Of a stretch of DNA of 11,756 nt, positions 7,501-11,756 are shown piece by piece (the stretch's first letter is position 1; every line of letters begins with the position of its first letter). This DNA comes from Ettlia oleoabundans (taxonomy: Eukaryota; Chlorophyta; Chlorophyceae; Chlamydomonadales). The stretch is taken from contig JAAMXP010003452.1 in assembly GCA_019693395.1 (NCBI GenBank), positions 1 through 11,756 on the forward strand, read 5' to 3'. Below the pieces are notes generated by a model, which worked only from the letters and a program-made list of their open reading frames with translations, was not told where the DNA came from and searched no databases. Made by a program: the position numbers and the translations under genes.

Positions 7501-10500
7501 CTAACATACTACAGGCCGGTCCTCCAAGGTTGTCACCGCCGCTGAGCTGGCGTCTGCCGACATCGTCCTCACAACCTATGACGTGCTGCGCCGCGACGTG
7601 CACCACATCTGTCCAGATGACGAGGAGGGGCACAGCCTGCGGCGGCGCAAGAAGTACGAGGCAAGTGGCTGCTTGGCACCTGTATGGCCCTCATCTACCC
7701 GCATCTGCCATTCGCGTATCTACGCACGCCCAAGAACCATGAGTGTGGTGGCTGAAGCAAGGCTGCACTTCACCTTTACACACTAAACCTGCAACAATTT
7801 TTTGATTTACGTTTTGATCTGGTCGTCACTCTTGATTGTTGGGCAGCACAATTCCAACAAGTCACACTGGTCTCAACTCTAGCCCGGCACTGCGGTGGCT
7901 GCAGGTCATGCCCACGCCGCTCACACGCCTGCGCTGGTGGCGGGTTTGCCTTGATGAAGCCCAGATGGTGGGTGGGTGGTGGGAAGGGTGGGTGGGGTGG
8001 GTAAGTGTTGGGGGTTCGGCTGGGATAATCTGGGTTGCCTGCCAACAACATCACTTTGGGCGCATGCATGTGTAGCCAAGCTGATCTTAGCACAGCCTAT
8101 AAATCCCATGCACTGTGCATCAATACCCTCCTGAAATGTCAATCGCAAGCTGCGATGTACACGCATGATTGCTTCCTGTTATGCTCATCAAACCGTGCCT
8201 GCAGGTTGAGAGCAGCACAGCCAAGGCGGCTGAAATGGCGCTGAAGCTGCAGACGGTGCACCGATGGTGAGGCATGAGGAAACTTGCAAAAGCCGTTAAT
8301 CGGATTAATGCAATTGGCACGCCGCAAGGCGGGGTTGGAGACTGTGACAACCCATCCTGCGGCTGCGGCTATCGCTGTTTGGTTTCATTCCACAAATACA
8401 AAACCGCGCACGGCTCGTCTAACACACAGCAACTGGCCCTCCGCGGGGCAGCCTCCTGAGTACGAGCATTTTCTGCTCACCACCAGCGGCTTCCTTCGCC
8501 CAAAACGTCCCAAATGGCTTCACAAAAAGCCATGGGCAGCAATGGGCAGCAGACAGGGGCCAGCAGGCCATTCTTAGACAATTCACAAAGTCTGCCACTA
8601 ATGTGACATGTTACCCCAATGCATTAATAACCTAGGGAGCTTAATTTGGCCGACTTGCGGATGTATACAGGCTGTAGCTTTGAGGATACTCTTGGTGGCT
8701 ATAACAACCCCCAGCCCCCCCCCCCACCCTACCCAGCGCCACCATAGAGAGAAGCCATATGGTTGCTGGTGCACTCTCACTGCCTCTCGCATCGCTTATC
8801 TCCTTTCTTCCATGATGGATCTGTGTGCAGGTGTGTGACCGGCACGCCGCTGTCCCGTGGGCTGGAGGATCTGTTTGGACTGCTTGCCTTTCTGCAGGCA
8901 GCTCCATATGACAACCGCCACTGGTGGCACCGCGCCGTGCAGCATCCATATGAGGCCGGGAGTCGCGCCGGTGAGCGCGGGGGGGGGGNNNGATGGTGTG
9001 CTGGCTGGTGCAGGTGACTTGAGGGGTCACACGGTGTGATATACACAGGTGTGATGTGGTTGGTTGGTGGGCAACCCGGTGGCAAGAGGGTGGGGGCAAG
9101 AGCAGGGCTGCCTCTTGCTATGGGCGCACCAGGCTGCATCCACACCGCTCCTGAAACCCTTGTCTCTTGCGAAAGCTTTGGCCTTGCTCTCACCCTCCCT
9201 TTCCGTCATGCTGCGGTACATGCTACTCAAGCGTGACTTGAAGTGTGGTCGCAACTGTACCTGCAGCCCGCGCGCGGTTACTGGCGCTGCTGCGTCCCTC
9301 CCTGGGCGGCCTGCTGTGGCGCTCGTCCAAGGCTGACGTGGCACACGAGCTCGGCCTGCCGCCACAGGTGGGTTCCGGGGCGGGTGGATCGTAGACAGGT
9401 GGATCACTGGATGCCTGCATGGGTGTTTGGGGGTTTTGGAGGATCGTGGGTAGATGGATGCCCACCGGGAGGGTGGGGTTGGGAGGGTGTGTTTTGTGCC
9501 TGGCCGCATGAGTGCTTGCCAGCTACTTGGAAGGGTGGGTGCTTGATGGATATCCCATCCAACAGACCAAGGGACCTTGACCTTGAGGGTAGGTGGGTGA
9601 CTCAATGGGTGGTGCGTGGTACCACCTATGGAGTGGGGGGGATCCAATTGCACCTGGCTGACTCTGGGGGTCTTTTGGCCTGCTTGGTGCAGCACCACCA
9701 CCTTGCACGCCTGCAGATGAGCGCGATTGAGAAGCACTTCTACATCAGGGCACACCAGGTGACTTGCGGGGACACTTGCTGCGAGCATAGGAGGGTGGAA
9801 CTGATCTCAGACCCGCCCCTGAGGCGGCTCGCCTGTGCCATGCTGTGCCGTGCTGTGCCGTGCTGCGACATTGTGCCCTCTATTAGCGCTACACTGCGTG
9901 TGCACCACGTGCCTGTGCTGGGCGCAATTCCTCAGGGCTGACACTGCTGCGCCTTCACTGCACATGGCACGCTTGCAGGACTGTGTGGCAAAGGCGCGCT
10001 CGGCGCTGTCTCCCCAGATGCTGGCGGCAGCCACCAAGGCGGCAGCAGCCTTGGACGGCGTGATGGTTGTCGAACCAGCGAGCCCCGGTTCTCCTGCGCT
10101 GCGCTCGTGTGCAGCGACGGCCGCAGCAGCTGCTGGTTTTGAGGATCGGGCTCTTACCAGGAAGGAGGAGGCTTCATTGCTCCACCCTCTGTTGCGGCTG
10201 CGCCAGGCGTGCTGCCACCCACAGGTGCGGGGCGGCATCCCGTAAAGGATGCTGCATCTGCGCTGTCTACTTGCTGCGTCCCTCAGCTATGCATTGCTGT
10301 TGCGTGGTTTCCCTTTTCGATAAAAGGGAGGCAAGACCCTCGCCCTTTCCTGCACCTCAACCTCCGCGGCTCTCACCACCACCATTGCCCTGCACCCGCC
10401 TGCAACGTTGTTCATTCCCGCAGGTTGGCGGTGGCGGCATCAGGGCAGGGATAGCTGGGCAGGGCGCACGTGCGCCCATGACTATGGGGGAAGTGCTGGA

Positions 10501-11743
10501 GGTGATGCTGGCAAAGGCGAGGGTGGAGGCAGAGGATGCGCAGGTGTGTGGAAGGTGTCTGTGGTGGCAGTCCAGGTGGTCCAGCTTCAGCCATGCCCGT
10601 CCAAAGCAGTAGGTTGGTGGGGATTTTGAAAGCGAGGGGCGCCCGAGGAGAAAGCGCTGGTGCATGCACAAGAGGGAATTGGCGGCAACAAACCATGCAA
10701 GGGTTTTGGTAGTTGATGTACCCGACAAGCAGCTGTTGCAATTTCTTGTTGCATTTCCTACCTCGCTGGACTGCTACCCCCGGCCCCCACCACTTGTTGC
10801 TCTGTAGCGCCTGCTTCTTGCCAGTTTGAACGGCCTAGCGGGGCTGCTGCTGCTGCAACAGCAGCCGGCTGAGGCAGTACGTGCGTACCGCGAAGCGCTG
10901 GCCACAGGTGGTGTACATGCCTTCTACTGCTATGTATGTGCTGCTTGTACAACTTGCACTGCTTGCCTGAGCACATCCCGCAGGACTTCCCGATGCCTGA
11001 TTTGCCTCCTGCCTGGCTGCTGTCTGCCCTGTTCTGTTTCATCTGTATGCAGCTGATGTTTTAAATGCCTCTGACTTCTCTACTATCTGGGTGCCGCGTG
11101 CCGTATGGTTATTTCGATTTGTTCCTGGATGCATTTCCACATGTATGATCCCTCTCTTGCGTTGCCGCTTGCTGCTCTGAATTTCTTTCCTGCAACTGCG
11201 TTGGCCAAGTGCAGTGGAGCAAAACAGTGCCATGATACGCGCAGACAAGCTGCAGCAGCTGCACACCCTCACCAACCTCGCTTCCCTGTTGGGGGCAGAT
11301 GGCAGGTGGGTGGGCGGGTGTGTCAGCGCGACTCCGTGTATCAGTCAGTCCACTGCAAGGCCCCAGGTCCCAAGGCTCGTCTAAAAGCTTGTTGCATGAC
11401 TCTAGAAATCTTCAAAGCCGTCTCATGCAGGGCGGAAGGAGTGGCGCCGACTTTGCGAGATGCACGGTTGGAGCAAGAAGCACAGGAGATTAGGTGAGGC
11501 TGGCCATACATGTGGCAGCAGCAGGCATTTTTGCACAACTTTTTGGAAGGAAGCTGCGCATTGGTCTCTTCGCCGAAGCATAGTATCCAAGATTCAGATG
11601 CCATCTGACTTGCAGGGAGGAGTATCTGGCTGAGTCAGCTGCCAGGCTGGCGGTTGCAAATGCTGAGTTAGAGGAGGTGCGGCAGCACATGCAGCGATGC
11701 AGGGCCCCGCTTCTGCAGCAGGTGTCGCCGTCAGAAGCTGAAG
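4507..11743 (+). CDS. SHPRH: SHPRH-like SNF2 ATPase / putative E3 ubiquitin ligase, 5' part (3' end outside window)
   Basis: Rad5-type SNF2 protein of the SHPRH family: nuclear DNA translocases with a RING E3 domain that act on PCNA in DNA-damage tolerance. Exons: 4507-5970, 6252-6400, 6631-6870, 7053-7132, 7515-7660, 7905-7967, 8205-8266, 8831-8970, 9267-9367, 9693-9758, 9979-10224, 10424-10543, 10808-10907, 11215-11305, 11431-11493, 11616-11743; phases agree throughout (about 1,086 codons). Residues 1-370 are a low-complexity, Gln/Ala/Ser-rich tail with a basic NLS-like patch (AKRRR). Then come LRRYQARAAQWM (379-390), NPFNGRI (472-478), Walker A DEMGLGKT (496-503), a PHD finger (546-590), VVCPTPILHQW (608-618), IVLTTYDVLRRDV, the DEAQ box (710-713), VTGTPLSRGLEDLFGLLAFL (737-756), LLWRSSKADV, HFYIRAHQ, LLRLRQACCHPQ (908-919), a TPR-like helical pair (NGLAGLLLL...AYREAL), PTLRD and a predicted coiled coil. 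RING and helicase C lobe are expected to the right of the window. ATG 4507 is chosen because an in-frame stop lies 22-24 nt upstream. The last exon end (AAG|GTGGGT) is less certain. Confidence 0.92.
6273..6296 (+). other. Helicase motif I (Walker A) of the SHPRH-like protein
   Basis: Codes for DEMGLGKT, preceded by VAGGMLA, the nucleotide-binding P-loop of SNF2 ATPases; the catalytic lysine is K502 in my model. It lies near the start of exon 2, just after acceptor ACGCAG (6246-6251). The 281-bp intron before it splits the first helicase block. Soon after it comes a run of six CAG codons (6360-6377) giving six glutamines. Confidence 0.95.
6653..6787 (+). other. PHD finger inserted in the SNF2 domain
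   Basis: Exon 3 (6631-6870) encodes a C4HC3 zinc finger: C546-x1-C548-x14-C563-x2-C566-x4-H571-x2-C574-x12-C587-x2-C590, with the typical WVQCDECDTWLHAAC core and the conserved Trp two residues before His. PHD fingers of this class often read histone H3 tails. A PHD between motif I and motif II is diagnostic for SHPRH rather than HLTF/Rad5, which have a HIRAN domain instead. The finger is coded by one exon, which continues into the next helicase segment (VVCPTPILHQW). Confidence 0.95.
7661..7904 (+). other. GC-AG intron of the SHPRH-like gene
   Basis: After codon GAG (7658-7660) the sequence reads GCAAGT, so the donor is AG|GCAAGT, the canonical context of rare GC-AG introns. The acceptor is GGCTGCAG|GTC (7897-7907). 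Joining in phase 0 gives KKYE-VMPTPLTRLRWWRVCLDEAQM, continuous with the family's motif II region. The only GT donor in the same phase nearby (CCT|GTATGG, 7682) would add seven non-conserved residues. Every other donor in the window starts with GTG. Confidence 0.75.
7953..7964 (+). other. Helicase motif II (DEAQ box)
   Basis: Codes for D710-E-A-Q713 within RWWRVCLDEAQM. SHPRH proteins carry DEAQ where most SNF2 enzymes have DEGH or DEAH. The Asp and Glu coordinate Mg and activate water for ATP hydrolysis, so the ATPase is predicted to be intact. The 63-bp exon (7905-7967) ends three bases later. Confidence 0.93.
7968..8204 (+). other. SHPRH intron with G-quadruplex-like 5' end
   Basis: The intron begins GTGGGT and within its first 34 bases holds seven GGG or longer tracts (7970-72, 7974-76, 7981-83, 7986-88, 7990-92, 7994-97, 7999-8001) separated by 1-4 bases. 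In the pre-mRNA this is a strong G-quadruplex candidate starting two bases past the splice site. A second donor, GTAAGT at 8001-8006, lies in frame 33 nt downstream. Confidence 0.75.
8267..8830 (+). other. 564-bp SHPRH intron, longest in the window
   Basis: Donor TG|GTGAGG, acceptor GTGTGCAG|G; it splits the Trp codon before the CVTGTP motif (phase 2). It contains a C-rich run around 8708-8729 and a small inverted repeat, ATGGCTT/AAGCCAT, around 8514-8533. I see no other gene or element in it. Confidence 0.75.
8979..8991. other. G10 run and NNN assembly gap
   Basis: Ten consecutive G (8979-8988) are followed by three N (8989-8991). This is an unresolved homopolymer inside the intron after exon 8970 (donor G|GTGAGC). 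The coding sequence is not affected, but the true intron length is unknown. Confidence 0.95.
9267..9367 (+). other. Short SHPRH exon recovered by motif continuity
   Basis: This 101-bp exon is easy to miss because its open frame is short. Acceptor CCTGCAG|CCCG joins in phase 1 to give ARARLLALLRPSLG, then GLLWRSSKADVAHELGLPPQ, the SNF2 segment that begins the second half of the N-lobe. The exon ends CAG|GTGGGT. The next exon (9693-9758) starts HHHLARLQ and leads into SAIEKHFY; choosing acceptor GGTGCAG (9687-9692) keeps the family spacing of nine residues between PPQ and S-x-x-E-x-HFY, which the acceptor at 9716 would not. Confidence 0.85.
9368..9692 (+). other. 325-bp SHPRH intron with a G-quadruplex motif
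   Basis: The intron is G-rich on the sense strand. Five G tracts at 9467-9487 (GGGAGGGTGGGG, then TT, then GGGAGGG) with loops of 1-2 bases form a compact quadruplex candidate. Short GGTGGAT repeats precede it. No other element is seen. Confidence 0.6.
9831..9870. repeat. 10-bp tandem repeat in an SHPRH intron
   Basis: TGCTGTGCCG occurs twice in perfect tandem (9841-9860) and is flanked by degenerate copies on both sides. It lies in the 220-bp intron 9759-9978. A minor minisatellite-like repeat. Confidence 0.8.
10908..11214 (+). other. 307-bp SHPRH intron
   Basis: Donor ACAG|GTGGTG and acceptor AGTGCAG|TGG join in phase 1 to give EALAT-VEQNSAMIRADKLQQL. The intron is T/C-rich in its second half; nothing else is recognisable in it. 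Confidence 0.7.
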
Positions 11744-11756
11744 GTGGGTGGGAGGG

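Noticed and set aside
9036..9236. Open frame of 66 codons before the short exon at 9267
   Set aside because: It lies inside the intron 8971-9266, has no SNF2 motif and would disrupt the join between the AGSR and ARARLLALL segments.
9243..9758. Reading continuously from 9243 into HFYIRAHQ
   Set aside because: The frame upstream of 9693 is G-rich intron sequence; the true upstream exon (9267-9367) is in another frame and ends at a GTGGGT donor.
1..11756. Mobile element, CRISPR array, phage or defence island
   Set aside because: I found no terminal repeats with target duplications, no transposase or reverse transcriptase, no regular repeat-spacer array and no prokaryotic gene organisation.

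Overview
This looks like nuclear DNA from a chlorophyte green alga, most likely trebouxiophyte/Chlorella-like; the genus cannot be fixed from the window. The reasons are the moderately high GC, protein genes split by many introns of about 120-560 bp, donors that nearly always read GTG(A/C/G), acceptors of the CTGCAG/TTTGCAG type, Ala/Gln/Ser-rich low-complexity protein segments, and a TGTAA element downstream of one stop codon. The exon structures below were built by hand, by joining splice sites so that the reading frame and the known family motifs continue.

Layout. (1) Positions 1-1401, plus strand: the 3' part of a UbiA-superfamily membrane prenyltransferase gene (three visible exons; the 5' end lies off the left edge). 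(2) 1402-2468: convergent intergenic space with a pyrimidine-rich stretch, a probable TGTAA 3'-end signal, a 12-bp perfect palindrome and a short hairpin. (3) 2469-4246, minus strand: a complete two-exon gene for a 528-residue protein of about 14 ribonuclease-inhibitor-type leucine-rich repeats. (4) 4247-4506: a 260-bp divergent promoter region shared by the LRR gene and the next gene. (5) 4507 to beyond the right edge, plus strand: sixteen visible exons (about 1,086 codons in the window) of an SHPRH-type SNF2 ATPase. A PHD finger is inserted between helicase motif I and motif II. The RING domain and the C-terminal helicase lobe expected for the family must lie to the right of the window.

Functional reading. 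SHPRH proteins are nuclear Rad5-related E3 ligases/translocases linked to PCNA polyubiquitination and DNA-damage tolerance. The UbiA gene belongs to isoprenoid/quinone/lipid metabolism in a membrane. The LRR protein is of unknown role. Nothing suggests that the three form one pathway; this appears to be an ordinary eukaryotic gene neighbourhood and not a mobile or defence island. The points most worth a second look are splicing features of the SHPRH gene (a GC-AG intron, and a G-quadruplex-like donor region with an in-frame competing donor), the very short motif I-PHD linker without the linker-histone domain of vertebrate SHPRH, and the compact divergent promoter. A three-base N gap next to a G run lies in one intron.
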